64,000 nt of DNA, from the NCBI RefSeq assembly GCF_003046185.1, contig NZ_PZZL01000006.1, positions 186,001-250,000 of the forward strand, written 5' to 3'. Positions 53,222 to 61,712 of this stretch are shown one piece after another. Each line of letters opens with the position of its first letter. The stretch's first letter is position 1. Under the pieces are notes generated by a model. The model was given only the letters and a program-made list of their open reading frames with translations. It had not been told where the DNA came from and made no database searches. The DNA is from Phreatobacter oligotrophus. GTDB taxonomy: Bacteria; Pseudomonadota; Alphaproteobacteria; Rhizobiales; Phreatobacteraceae. A program made the translations under genes and the position numbers.

Positions 53222-55384
53222 ATGGGTGTCATCGGCAATGTCGTGATGCAGGATGACCGCCAGGTCGCGGAGGCGGTCCGGCGTCTCATCGATCTGGTGG
53301 CCGATAAGCCACCGGCAGTGGTGGAATCGGCGGAACGGCGCGACGACCGCCGACGTTTCCTCGCCGAGACGCTGGGGTCCGACGGTGACGTCGTATTTGA
53401 GCGGATCATTGCTGGCGACGAATTGCAGCCCGTCGCCTACCTGGAGCGCGGCGCCATTGCCGCTCGTGCGGTGGCGAAGATCGCCTTGCGATCACAGGCC
53501 GGCTCAGCCATCGGCTCCGGGACGGGCTTCCTCATCGCTCCCGGCGTCCTGATCACCAACAACCATGTCATGCCCGACCGCTCGCTGGCCATCAACTCGA
53601 TGGCGCAGTTCGGCTACGAACTGGACGTCACGGGCAAGGCGGTGGGGCCGGTGGACTTCGCCCTCGACGCGGGGCGTCTGTTCCACACCGATGTCGCCCT
53701 CGACTTCACCGTGGTGGCGGTGCGCCCGCTGGCGCAGGACGGCACATCCCGGCTGGACGCCTATGGCTATCTGCCCCTGCTCGGCACCACCGGAAAGGCG
53801 ATGGAAGGGGAATGGCTGAGCCTCATCCAGCACCCCAATGGGGAGCGCAAACAGGTCTGCGTGCGCGAAAACAAGCTGATCAAGCGCCAGCCGGATGTGC
53901 TCTGGTACTCAAGCGACACCAAGCCGGGATCATCGGGGTCGCCCGTTTTCAACAATGACTGGTTCGTGGTGGCGCTGCACCACAAGGGCGTGCCGGAGAT
54001 GCGCGACGGCGTCATCCAGACTGTCGACGGACGCGATTTCGACGCGCGGACGATGAGCGAAGACCGGGTGAAATGGATCGGCAACGAGGGCGTGCGGGCG
54101 AGCCGCATCTTCGCGACGCTGCAGGCGGCCCTGCCGGGCCACCCTCTTCTCCAGCCCCTGTTCCAGGCAACTCCGGCCTCCGCCCGCGTCGAGACGCCGG
54201 CCCTCGCGCCCGACACGCGGCGCGCCGCCCCTCCAACCGCTAGCGCGCCTTCCTCTCCCCCGGCCCTCCCGGCCACATCACCCGCGAGCACCGTCATGGC
54301 CACCAACGAGACAATCACCATTCCCATCGAGATCAGGCTGACGGTCCGTCCGGACGGCGCGGTTGCGGCCCCGGCAGTGGTCGCCTCGACCGAAAGCTTC
54401 GCAATCGAGGCCAAGCGCTCCGCCGAGCCGAAGCGCGAGGCGCCGTTCGACCCCGACTATGGGAAGCGGAAGGGCTACGACCCGAAGTTCCTCGGTGGCG
54501 GCGCGAAGATCGTCGGCCTGCCGGTGCTGGGAGCCCAGAACGAGGTCAATGCCGCACCGCTTCTGTCGCCCACCGCCAGCAACAAGCACGTGCTCCACTA
54601 CGACAACTACAGCGTCGTCATGCACAAGGACCGCCGGCTCGCCATGTTCAGCGCCGCCAACGTTTCCTTTGGCCACCGCTACGAGATGGCACGGACCCGC
54701 GACGTCTGGCGTCTCGACCCGCGGATCAGGAAGGAGCATCAGCTGGATGGCTTCTACTACGCCAAGAACCAGTTCGACCGCGGCCACCTGACCCGCCGCG
54801 AGGACCTCGAATGGGGCACCACGCCCCGCAAGGCGCTGATGTCGGCCGGCGATACCTGTCACTGGACGAACTGCACGCCGCAGCACTCCCGGTTCAACCA
54901 GAACCGCGAGATCTGGCAGGGCATCGAGCGCTACATCCTCGAGGAGTCGATCGAGGCGGGCCACGTCGACACCCAGATCATCACCGGTCCGGTGCTGGAC
55001 GAAGGCGATCCCGAGTACAAGAAGATCAAGTACCCCCTGCAGTTCTGGAAGGTGGTTGCAGCCCTCAAGCAGGATGGTTCGCTCTTCGCCACGGCCTATA
55101 TCGCCAGCCAGGCGGAGGTCATCGCCCAGTACGGGATCGAGACCACCGAAGCGCCCTTCGGCGCCTACAAGACCTTCCAGACGCGCATTGCCGAGATCGA
55201 GCGGCTCACCGGCCTCACCTTCGTCTCCGGTGAAGGCGGCGCGACGCCGCTCAGCAACTACGACCCCCTGGAGGGACGGCCGGTCTCCCGCCGGCGTCGA
55301 CTCGCGACGAGCGAGAGCACGTCCGGCGTGTCGCTGCCGCCCGACTACCTGCCGATCGACGACCTGTCGGACATCATCGTCTAG
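53222..55384 (+). CDS. Trypsin-like protease fused to a DNA/RNA non-specific endonuclease
   Basis: A 720-residue cytoplasmic protein with no signal peptide. Residues 1-75 form a charged helical region. Residues 85-300 are a trypsin-like domain with the triad H115 (LITNNHV), D161 (ALDFTVV) and S238 (KPGSSGSPVF). A Pro/Ala/Ser/Thr-rich linker spans about 315-400. Residues 455-670 are a NUC1/EndoG-type nuclease: D519-R-G-H522, N550 (TNCTPQ), N559 (FNQ) and E569, which correspond to Serratia nuclease DRGH, N110, N119 and E127. ATG 53222 has GAGGA 6 bases upstream. All active-site residues of both enzymes are kept. A biological-conflict or self-destruct role is inferred, not shown. No immunity gene is evident. 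Confidence 0.9.
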   Translation: MGVIGNVVMQDDRQVAEAVRRLIDLVADKPPAVVESAERRDDRRRFLAETLGSDGDVVFERIIAGDELQPVAYLERGAIAARAVAKIALRSQAGSAIGSGTGFLIAPGVLITNNHVMPDRSLAINSMAQFGYELDVTGKAVGPVDFALDAGRLFHTDVALDFTVVAVRPLAQDGTSRLDAYGYLPLLGTTGKAMEGEWLSLIQHPNGERKQVCVRENKLIKRQPDVLWYSSDTKPGSSGSPVFNNDWFVVALHHKGVPEMRDGVIQTVDGRDFDARTMSEDRVKWIGNEGVRASRIFATLQAALPGHPLLQPLFQATPASARVETPALAPDTRRAAPPTASAPSSPPALPATSPASTVMATNETITIPIEIRLTVRPDGAVAAPAVVASTESFAIEAKRSAEPKREAPFDPDYGKRKGYDPKFLGGGAKIVGLPVLGAQNEVNAAPLLSPTASNKHVLHYDNYSVVMHKDRRLAMFSAANVSFGHRYEMARTRDVWRLDPRIRKEHQLDGFYYAKNQFDRGHLTRREDLEWGTTPRKALMSAGDTCHWTNCTPQHSRFNQNREIWQGIERYILEESIEAGHVDTQIITGPVLDEGDPEYKKIKYPLQFWKVVAALKQDGSLFATAYIASQAEVIAQYGIETTEAPFGAYKTFQTRIAEIERLTGLTFVSGEGGATPLSNYDPLEGRPVSRRRRLATSESTSGVSLPPDYLPIDDLSDIIV

Positions 55385-55448
55385 TCTGGCGCCGGGGCGG
55401 GCCGGGCTTGCTCTTGCTCTCGCGGCCCGCCGCGCCTAAACGGCGGCC

Positions 55449-57035
55449 ATGGCGAACGATACGACCCCCTCCCCCGCCTCACGGCGGCGCACCTTCGCGA
55501 TCATCTCGCACCCGGACGCCGGCAAGACGACGCTGACCGAAAAGCTGCTGCTCTTCGGCGGCGCCATCCAGCTCGCCGGCGAGGTGAAGGCCAAGCAGGG
55601 CCGCCGGCAGACCTCCTCGGACTGGATGGCGATCGAGCGCCAGCGCGGCATCTCCGTCGTCACCTCGGTGATGACCTTCGAATATGGCGGCTGCGTCTTC
55701 AACCTTCTGGACACGCCGGGCCACGAGGACTTCTCAGAGGACACCTATCGCACGCTCACCGCCGTCGACAGCGCCATCATGGTCATCGACGGCGCCAAGG
55801 GCGTCGAGGACCGCACGCGCAAGCTCGTCGAGGTCTGCCGCCTGCGCGACATCCCCATCATCACCTTCGTCAACAAGATGGACCGCGAGAGCCGCGATCC
55901 CTTCGACCTGATGGACGATGTGGAAAAGGCGCTGGCCATCGACACCACGCCGATGACCTGGCCCATCGGCCAGGGCCGCGAATTCGCCGGGACCTATGAC
56001 CTCGTCCACAACCACATCCGCCGCATCGACCATGACGACGACGTCATCAAGGTCAACGGGCCGGAGGCCGCGGTCTTCGACGAGCTGCTGCCGAACGGCA
56101 CCGACGACTGGCGCGAGAGCGCGCTGCTCGCCAAGGAGGGCGCCAAGCCCTTCGACCTCACGAGCTACCGCGAGGGCCACCTGACCCCCGTCTATTTCGG
56201 CTCGGCCCTGCGCAATTTCGGCGTCCGCGACCTCATCGACGCGCTCATCGCCTATGCGCCGGCGCCGCGCGCCCAGGTCGCCGACAGCCGCACCGTGCTG
56301 GCCGACGAGCCGCGCATGACCGGCTTCGTCTTCAAGATCCAGGCGAACATGGATCCGAACCACCGCGACCGCATCGCCTTCCTGCGCGTCTGCTCGGGCA
56401 AGCTGTCACGCGGCATGAAGGCGCGCCTGGTGCGTACCGGCAAGCCCATGCCGCTCAACGCGCCGCAGTTCTTCTTCGCCCAGGACCGCCAGCTGGCCGA
56501 GGAGGCCTATGCCGGCGACATCGTCGGCATCCCCAACCACGGCACCCTGCGGATCGGCGACACGCTGACCGATGGCGAGGACATCGTCTTCAAGGGCGTG
56601 CCGAGCTTCGCGCCCGAGCAGCTGCGCCGCGTCAAGCTGAAGGATGCGATGAAGGCCAAGAAGCTGCGCGAGGCGTTGCAGCAGATGGGCGAGGAAGGCG
56701 TCGTCCAGCTCTTCGTGCCCAATGACGGCTCACCGGCCATCGTCGGCGTCGTCGGCGCGCTGCAGCTCGACGTGCTGAAGGAGCGGCTGGCGGCCGAATA
56801 TACGCTGCCTGTCGACTTCGACCCCTGCCAGTTCTCGGTCTGCCGCTGGATCTCCTCCGACGACGAGCGCGTGCTCGACGCCTTCATCGAGAGCCATGGC
56901 TCCTCCATGGCCCGCGACCTCGATGGCGCGCCCGTCTACATGGCTTCCTCGGCCTTCTCGCTGCGCTACGAGGAAGAGCGCGCCGCCGGCATCACCTTCT
57001 CGGCGGTGAAGGACTATCAGCGCGCCGCGGCCTGA
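55449..57035 (+). CDS. prfC: Peptide chain release factor 3
   Basis: GTPase that recycles release factors 1 and 2 after translation termination. The 528-residue protein has the P-loop FAIISHPDAGKTTLTEKLL, the switch I region QRGISVVTSV, the G3 motif LDTPGHEDFSEDTYRTL and the G4 motif FVNKMDRE, then domains II and III with GSALRNFGVRDLID and VVGALQLDVLKERL. The length and HPDAGKTT motif distinguish it from EF-G. It follows the protease-nuclease gene by 64 bp and its end overlaps the convergent lipoprotein gene by 19 bp. Confidence 0.97.
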   Translation: MANDTTPSPASRRRTFAIISHPDAGKTTLTEKLLLFGGAIQLAGEVKAKQGRRQTSSDWMAIERQRGISVVTSVMTFEYGGCVFNLLDTPGHEDFSEDTYRTLTAVDSAIMVIDGAKGVEDRTRKLVEVCRLRDIPIITFVNKMDRESRDPFDLMDDVEKALAIDTTPMTWPIGQGREFAGTYDLVHNHIRRIDHDDDVIKVNGPEAAVFDELLPNGTDDWRESALLAKEGAKPFDLTSYREGHLTPVYFGSALRNFGVRDLIDALIAYAPAPRAQVADSRTVLADEPRMTGFVFKIQANMDPNHRDRIAFLRVCSGKLSRGMKARLVRTGKPMPLNAPQFFFAQDRQLAEEAYAGDIVGIPNHGTLRIGDTLTDGEDIVFKGVPSFAPEQLRRVKLKDAMKAKKLREALQQMGEEGVVQLFVPNDGSPAIVGVVGALQLDVLKERLAAEYTLPVDFDPCQFSVCRWISSDDERVLDAFIESHGSSMARDLDGAPVYMASSAFSLRYEEERAAGITFSAVKDYQRAAA

Positions 57036-57733
57036 CGGCCATTGCCGCGCGGCGAGCCGACGGCCTGGCCGATCCAGCCGATGACGCGGTTGTGCAGCCC
57101 GGCATCCTTGTCGATGTTGAAATGCGTCAGGTTGGCCTCCTGGCGCAGGTCGATGTTCTCCAGCCGGCCGCGATAGCCCGGCACGGCGGCGACCGAAGTG
57201 CCCCAGCCATTGTTGGACTGGAACAGGTTGATGTAGCGCTTCGCGCCGCCGGCGAGCGGCTGACGCACCGTCGGGTCGAAGGCCACCGCCAGCGCCAGCG
57301 TGCCGCCCTGCTGCGCCACGGCATTGGCGATGTCGGTGACGGCATTGGCGCCCAGCGAATGGCCGATCACCACCGCCTGGTGGCGGCCGCCGGTGGCGCG
57401 CTGGTTGGCGACGATCTCCGCGGCGATGGTGCTCCAGGCGCCATGCTCATGGACGGTGGCGTTGTAGCCGCGCGCCCTGAGCTTGGCGCCGAGATCGTCC
57501 ATGCCCTGCGAGAAGACATTGGCGAGGCCGCGGATCAGGTAGATGCGTGGCGGGATGGCCGTCGTCCGGCGCGCCGAGGCGGTGGAATAGACATCGCCGC
57601 GGGCCATGGCGTCGCGGGCCATCTGGACGGCGCCGCCGCCCTCCCCGCTGGTCTCGGCGGTTGTCTGGCATCCCGCCAGAACCAGACCCGAGAACACGAC
57701 GCCCAGCACCCGGACGCGCAGCGACACTGCCAT
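57017..57733 (-). CDS. Alpha/beta-hydrolase lipoprotein, copy 1
   Basis: Predicted membrane-anchored serine hydrolase of 238 residues. The leader ends in a lipobox (VLAGC, lipidated Cys at residue 22). The core has RIYLIRGLANVFSQGMDDLGAKL, the nucleophile elbow VVIGHSLGANAV, the Asp candidate in VAFDPTV and a histidine in LTHFNID. It is a paralogue of the next gene upstream (57922-58635): the two share the order RGLA-, GHSLGAN, FDPTV and THF-D. ATG 57733 is chosen since it places the lipobox correctly. Its 3' end overlaps prfC by 19 bp. Substrate unknown. Confidence 0.85.
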   Translation of the reverse strand: MAVSLRVRVLGVVFSGLVLAGCQTTAETSGEGGGAVQMARDAMARGDVYSTASARRTTAIPPRIYLIRGLANVFSQGMDDLGAKLRARGYNATVHEHGAWSTIAAEIVANQRATGGRHQAVVIGHSLGANAVTDIANAVAQQGGTLALAVAFDPTVRQPLAGGAKRYINLFQSNNGWGTSVAAVPGYRGRLENIDLRQEANLTHFNIDKDAGLHNRVIGWIGQAVGSPRGNGRQAAAR

Positions 57734-57921
57734 GGCCAACCCCAGCCTTCGACGACCTGCTCCAAACCCGGGCGAACCGTCGAGGTTCCCGCGGCAAGAT
57801 TCGCCGGTCACCCTGACGGAACGTGGTTAATCCAAGCTGAAGATGGGGGTGCGCGCCTGTCAACGGTCCGGCACGCGAGCCGGCGCCAAGACCGCAAGGC
57901 TGTTGCAGCCGCGCCGCGCTG

Positions 57922-58635
57922 TCAGGACGGGCCACCGCCTCTGGCGCGCGCAACGGCGGGCGCGGACATCGTCCTCACCGGGATCTGGCGGATCGCCGCC
58001 AGGACGCGGTCGTGCACGGTGGCATCCCGGTCGATCGTGAAATGGGTCAGGTGCTCCATCGCCTTGAGGTCGATGTTCTCGACCCCGCTGGCACGCGCCC
58101 CCACGCCGACGGCGCGGCCCCAGCCATTGTCAGACTGGTAGAAGTTGAGGAACTGGCGCGCACCGCCCTGCACCGTCAGGTCGACGGTCGGGTCGAAGGT
58201 GACGGCGAGATCGACCTCGATGCCGCGGGCCGCGAGGGTGTTCACCAGCGCGACGACGGAATTGGCGCCGAGCGAATGGCCGACGACCACGGCCCGCGAG
58301 GCCCCGCCGCTCGCCCGCCGGTCCTCGATGATCTGCGCGGCGATGGCCGGCCAGTCGCCATAGGCATGGACGCTGGCGCGGTAACCCTGGCGGGCGAGCT
58401 TCGCGGACAGGTGGTCGACGCCCTCCGAGACGGTCTGGGCAAGGCCGCGCATCAGGAAGACGCGCGGCCGGGTCCGGGCAACGGGATCGGCGTCAAGCGG
58501 GGTGGCGGCGGCCAGCGCCGGCACGGCGCCCGCCTGCGGCAGGGGCTCGTTGGGCGCAACCATCTCGATGGTCTGGCAGCCCCCGAGGAGGCCTGCCACC
58601 ATCAAAACTCCGACGACCCTGCGCAACACGACCAT
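57922..58635 (-). CDS. Alpha/beta-hydrolase lipoprotein, copy 2
   Basis: Second member of the tandem hydrolase pair, 237 residues. Lipobox LLGGC follows the leader MVVLRRVVGVLMVAGLLGGC. The core repeats the pattern of copy 1: RVFLMRGLAQTVSEGVDHLSAKL, VVVGHSLGANSVV, VTFDPTVDL, NGWGRAVGVG and LTHFTIDRDATVHDRVL. By eye the two copies are about half identical, so the duplication is old. ATG 58635 is preferred to GTG 58650. It lies 188 bp upstream of copy 1 in the same direction. Confidence 0.85.
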   Translation of the reverse strand: MVVLRRVVGVLMVAGLLGGCQTIEMVAPNEPLPQAGAVPALAAATPLDADPVARTRPRVFLMRGLAQTVSEGVDHLSAKLARQGYRASVHAYGDWPAIAAQIIEDRRASGGASRAVVVGHSLGANSVVALVNTLAARGIEVDLAVTFDPTVDLTVQGGARQFLNFYQSDNGWGRAVGVGARASGVENIDLKAMEHLTHFTIDRDATVHDRVLAAIRQIPVRTMSAPAVARARGGGPS

Positions 58636-58724
58636 GGACTGAACCGACACGACAAACGATCACGGCGCCCGGGCCAGGGGCCCAGGCGAACGTCAAAAGA
58701 CTCAAAGGCAGGGCCAGTGAAGAG

Positions 58725-59324
58725 TCAATGAACGAAGGGAATGATCCGCTTCGTCCGGGTCACATAGACCGCGTACTCGGCGCCGAAGGCCTCGTGCATC
58801 ATCCGCTCCTCGCGGCCGACGCGGAAGGCGTAGAGGATGCCGAAGCCGATGAGCCCGGCAGGGCCGACCACCCAGTTCTGCAGCAGCAGGAGCTGGGCGA
58901 GGCCCCAGAGGAAGAAGGCCGTGTACATGGGATGGCGCACCAGCCGGTAGACGCCGTGGGTGACGAGCGTGTGCCCCTCGCGCAGTTCCAGCGTCTGCGA
59001 CCAGTTGCGGCCGAGCTGGCGATGGGTGGCGAGGAACAGCGCCAGCGCACCGACGAAGACCAGCGCGCCGAGCCAGGCGATGACCGGCGAGAAGGGCAGG
59101 TCGGCGAAGGCGAGGAGACGCCGCAGGGTCGGCGCCAGGCAATAGGCGATGGGCAGGATGCCGAGGCCAGTCAGCGAGATCAGCAGCAGCGCCCGCTCCT
59201 GGCGGTCGGCCTGGCTCACCTCGATGCGGTTCTTCCGCTTGTTCTTGATCTCGTGCGGGATGCGGATGGCGCCCCAGCCGAAGACGCCGATCAGGAAGAC
59301 GATCTGGGCGAGATGGGGGCTCAT
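58725..59324 (-). CDS. Isoprenylcysteine carboxyl methyltransferase-like membrane protein
   Basis: Integral membrane methyltransferase-like protein of the ICMT/PEMT superfamily, 199 residues with about five helices. The C-terminal SAM-binding signature is present: LVTHGVYRLVRHPMYTAFFLWG followed by FRVGREERMMHEAFGAEYAVY. Bacterial members are not known to act on prenylated proteins; possible substrates include phospholipids or small isoprenoid thiols. Its ATG overlaps the stop of the hydrolase gene upstream (ATGA), suggesting coupled expression and a shared pathway. Confidence 0.88.
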   Translation of the reverse strand: MSPHLAQIVFLIGVFGWGAIRIPHEIKNKRKNRIEVSQADRQERALLLISLTGLGILPIAYCLAPTLRRLLAFADLPFSPVIAWLGALVFVGALALFLATHRQLGRNWSQTLELREGHTLVTHGVYRLVRHPMYTAFFLWGLAQLLLLQNWVVGPAGLIGFGILYAFRVGREERMMHEAFGAEYAVYVTRTKRIIPFVH

Positions 59325-60547
59325 CGGTCCGGCATGTCCGTGATGGAGGGGAGCGGGGTGGTGGCGGCGGCGAGAGACCCGTCGGAGCCGAGGGCCCCCG
59401 GCAGGTCCTCGCCGCGCCGGGCGATGTCGGCGAAGCGGAACGGCCCGCAGGCGATCATGTGGACGTCATAGAGATATCGCTGCTCGTTGCCCATCACGTA
59501 TTGCCGGTGGATGCGCAGCAGATTGCCGCGGAACCGCTGCCAGGTGGCCGGCGACAGCATGCGCGACAGGCGGATGGAGCGCCGCAACGGCGGATGGACG
59601 ACGGTAAGGCCGAGGGCGGTCGGCGTGTCGTTCTTATAGAAACAGATGAAGTCGACGTGGCTGTCGTACTCCGCCCAGGTGATGCCGGGCGCATCGGCCA
59701 CCCGCTGGACGGCCTCGCGCAGCCAGCCGGCGGCGGGGTGGAGGGCGATCTTCAGGGTGGACGAGCCCGCGCCGACAAGGCCGAGCGGACGGCCGGACGA
59801 GACGAGGGATGGATCGGCGGCGAGCGCCCGGGCCACGGCATCGGCCATCCAGGCCGCCCCGAGGCTGTGGGCGACGATGACCACCTCGTCGAAGGCCGGA
59901 TCGGCGAGCCCGGCGGCGATCTCGCGGGCAAAGGCCTCGGCGCGGGCATCGATGCCGGGCCGCCACTGGCGCATCATGTCCCGGGCAAAGATCCAGTCGG
60001 CGAGCATGTAGGTGAGGTGCAGCCGAGGCCCGGCCAGCGCCGTGAGGCCGAGGAACGTGCCGAGGGCTATGAACAGGCGCACCGGCCAGGGCAAGGCGAG
60101 CCCGAAGACCCCCGGCAGGGAGCTCGCGAGGATACCGGCGAGGCCGAAGAGCACGAGCAGGACCAGCGGATAGGCGGCGAAAAGGCCATAGCGCCAGTAG
60201 GCGGCGACATAGCGGCCGAAGGTGCCGGTGAGGATGATGTCACCCGCCGCGAGGAGATAGCGCGGCAGCCGCTGCCAGAGCGGCATCTCCATGTCCTCGG
60301 CGACGATGTCGTCCCAGCGCAGCAGGCGAACCTCGGTCTCCACGCTGAAATCCGGACCGTCCAGCGTCACCGGCCAGGTTGCGACAGGCCGGCCGGGGGT
60401 CTCGGCGAGACCGCCGACGGACGCCTTCAGCGACCAGGTGGCCTCGAAGCGCTTGATCTCCCGCGCGAAGCGATGGTGATGCGCCGCCGGCGGCAGCGGC
60501 TCATAGCCGGTCAGCAGAAAGGTCAGGCGGCGGCGGACGGGAGAGAT
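59321..60547 (-). CDS. Membrane alpha/beta-hydrolase-like protein with an apparent ATC start
   Basis: A protein of about 408 residues. Two membrane helices lie at about 120-142 and 155-175 (YPLVLLVLFGLAGILAS; VRLFIALGTFLGLTALA). Behind them is a hydrolase elbow VVIVAHSLGAAWMADAVA, with Asp and His candidates in YDSHVDFICF. Only GTG 60370 is a standard start, but about 60 protein-like codons precede it (RRRLTFLLTGYEPLPP region). A GGAGG site sits 6 bases before an ATC codon at 60547, so I place the start there. Either ATC is used as a rare start or the original ATG has mutated. It overlaps the ICMT-like gene by 4 bp. Confidence 0.7.
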   Translation of the reverse strand: MSPVRRRLTFLLTGYEPLPPAAHHHRFAREIKRFEATWSLKASVGGLAETPGRPVATWPVTLDGPDFSVETEVRLLRWDDIVAEDMEMPLWQRLPRYLLAAGDIILTGTFGRYVAAYWRYGLFAAYPLVLLVLFGLAGILASSLPGVFGLALPWPVRLFIALGTFLGLTALAGPRLHLTYMLADWIFARDMMRQWRPGIDARAEAFAREIAAGLADPAFDEVVIVAHSLGAAWMADAVARALAADPSLVSSGRPLGLVGAGSSTLKIALHPAAGWLREAVQRVADAPGITWAEYDSHVDFICFYKNDTPTALGLTVVHPPLRRSIRLSRMLSPATWQRFRGNLLRIHRQYVMGNEQRYLYDVHMIACGPFRFADIARRGEDLPGALGSDGSLAAATTPLPSITDMPDR

Positions 60548-60561
60548 GGCAGGCCTCCGGG

Positions 60562-60654
60562 TCAGCTGCGGCGACGCCGCCGGGTGACGGGCGCCTCCGG
60601 TCCGGTGCCCTGCCGCACCGGCGGAATGCCCAGGTTGGTTCGGTGTGATGCCAT
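60562..60654 (-). CDS. Possible 30-residue upstream ORF
   Basis: ATG 60654 to TGA 60562 encodes a short basic peptide ending VTRRRRRS. Its stop lies 15 bases before the ATC start proposed for the hydrolase gene, and the hydrolase ribosome site GGAGG sits between them, so ribosomes might re-initiate. No ribosome site of its own is seen. It could equally be chance. Confidence 0.25.
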   Translation of the reverse strand: MASHRTNLGIPPVRQGTGPEAPVTRRRRRS

Positions 60655-60966
60655 GGCGGGGCGGTGATCGCCAGTCCGGTCACGCCCTCCGGGTGCCGTC
60701 ATCCCCAAAGGAAAACCCGCAGGACGCGACGTCAGCAGGCCCTTGCCGGCACCAAGGAGCGTTCAGACACCGCCGGCCAGTGACCAGGCGGGGGAGCCGG
60801 ACGGGTCGCGGAACCCTCGGCCCATCACGACATTGCGTTCGCCGCATCCGCCCATCGGCCAGTCCAACCCCTTCGCTCCCGGGGCCGAAGCAGGTTATGC
60901 TGTGCATGATCGACCGGAACCGGCCGATCGCCCTCGCCGTTTCCCGTCGACAGGGGACAGGGGCCG
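60655..60966. other. Intergenic region with one near-perfect dyad
   Basis: About 310 bp without a convincing gene. GATCGACCGG and CCGGCCGATC at 60908-60929 form a dyad with one mismatch, 37 bp before the next gene on the + strand, a possible operator or hairpin. The frame on the minus strand here reads as non-coding. Confidence 0.4.
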
Positions 60967-61257
60967 ATGACACGCGATGACGACCACAGGGACGACAGGC
61001 CGGCCCTCTTCCGCAGGGCCCCGACCTGGACCCTCGAACACCAGCGGCAGGAGCCGGAGAAGCCCGGTTTCAACGCCTGGGACGAACGTGTCCGCGCCCG
61101 TCAGAACCTCGCCGCCGCCGCCGTGGTGACCCTGCTCGGCCTTGCGACCTATTATGTGATGATCGAGCTCCGGGCGACCTCCCGCACCATGGCCTGCATC
61201 GAGGCGGGCCATCGCAACTGCAACCAGCCCGTCATTCCCGGCAACGGCCACCGCTGA
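60967..61257 (+). CDS. Small single-helix membrane protein, hypothetical
   Basis: A 96-residue protein: a charged N-terminal half (MTRDDDHRDDRPALFRRAPT, then HQRQEPEKPGFNAWDER), one membrane helix at about 49-67 (AAAAVVTLLGLATYYVMIEL) and a short tail with two cysteines (MACIEAGHRNCNQPV) that would lie in the periplasm. AGGGG precedes ATG 60967. I do not recognise a family. It lies alone between the hydrolase gene and the SOS-box gene. Confidence 0.6.
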   Translation: MTRDDDHRDDRPALFRRAPTWTLEHQRQEPEKPGFNAWDERVRARQNLAAAAVVTLLGLATYYVMIELRATSRTMACIEAGHRNCNQPVIPGNGHR

Positions 61258-61320
61258 CACCGGCGTGGCCGGCCCCCGCATCGGCGGCGATCCGCACGCC
61301 GCGGCCAAGGACGCGCCGGC

Positions 61321-61521
61321 TCAGGGCAGCTTCACCAACTCCAGATGGCCATAGGCCCTGAGGAAATTGCGCCCCTCGGCGCGATCCTCCGCCAGCGCCG
61401 CAAGGTCGTCGAGCAGCGCCCGGATCGCCCGGCGCACATCGCCGTCGAACTCCGCCAGCACGGCCTCGACCTCCTCGTCCACCAGATCCGCACCCGTCGT
61501 CACCGCCGCCTGCCCTGCCAT
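61321..61521 (-). CDS. Small hypothetical protein behind an SOS box
   Basis: A 66-residue acidic, mostly helical protein: MAGQAAVTTGADLVDEEVEA, then VLAEFDGDVRRAIRALLDDL and a tail ending LELVKLP. No signal peptide or cysteines. ATG 61521 has a strong AGGGAGG 5-6 bases upstream. A perfect LexA-type site lies 19-33 bp upstream of the start codon, so the gene is probably induced by DNA damage. I do not recognise the family; small SOS proteins in alphaproteobacteria (for example SidA and DidA of Caulobacter) act as division inhibitors, but similarity to them is not visible. Confidence 0.75.
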   Translation of the reverse strand: MAGQAAVTTGADLVDEEVEAVLAEFDGDVRRAIRALLDDLAALAEDRAEGRNFLRAYGHLELVKLP

Positions 61522-61539
61522 GATGACCTCCCTTGCAAT

Positions 61540-61554
61540 GTTCTTATTTTGTTC
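61540..61554. promoter_or_regulatory. LexA-type SOS box
   Basis: GTTCTTATTTTGTTC is an exact match to the alphaproteobacterial LexA motif GTTC-N7-GTTC (GAAC-N7-GAAC on the other strand). It lies in a short AT-rich patch, 19-33 bp upstream of the 66-residue gene on the minus strand, where LexA would block transcription. Confidence 0.8.
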
Positions 61555-61712
61555 TTTTTGGTGGCCGGCGTCAAGCCCCGCTTCCGTGACGTGCCCTCCA
61601 GACTGTACCCCGCAACCTCCGGTATGCGGAGACCGCGCACCGCACCCCCATCACCCCCAATTGCCCAGCCCTGCAGGTGCGCTAGCTGACGGTGCTGCAG
61701 TGCAGGTGACCC

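Noticed and set aside
60680-60973. 97-codon frame on the minus strand
   Set aside because: No ribosome site, mixed basic/Gly/Pro translation and no domain; it also overlaps the start region of the next + strand gene.
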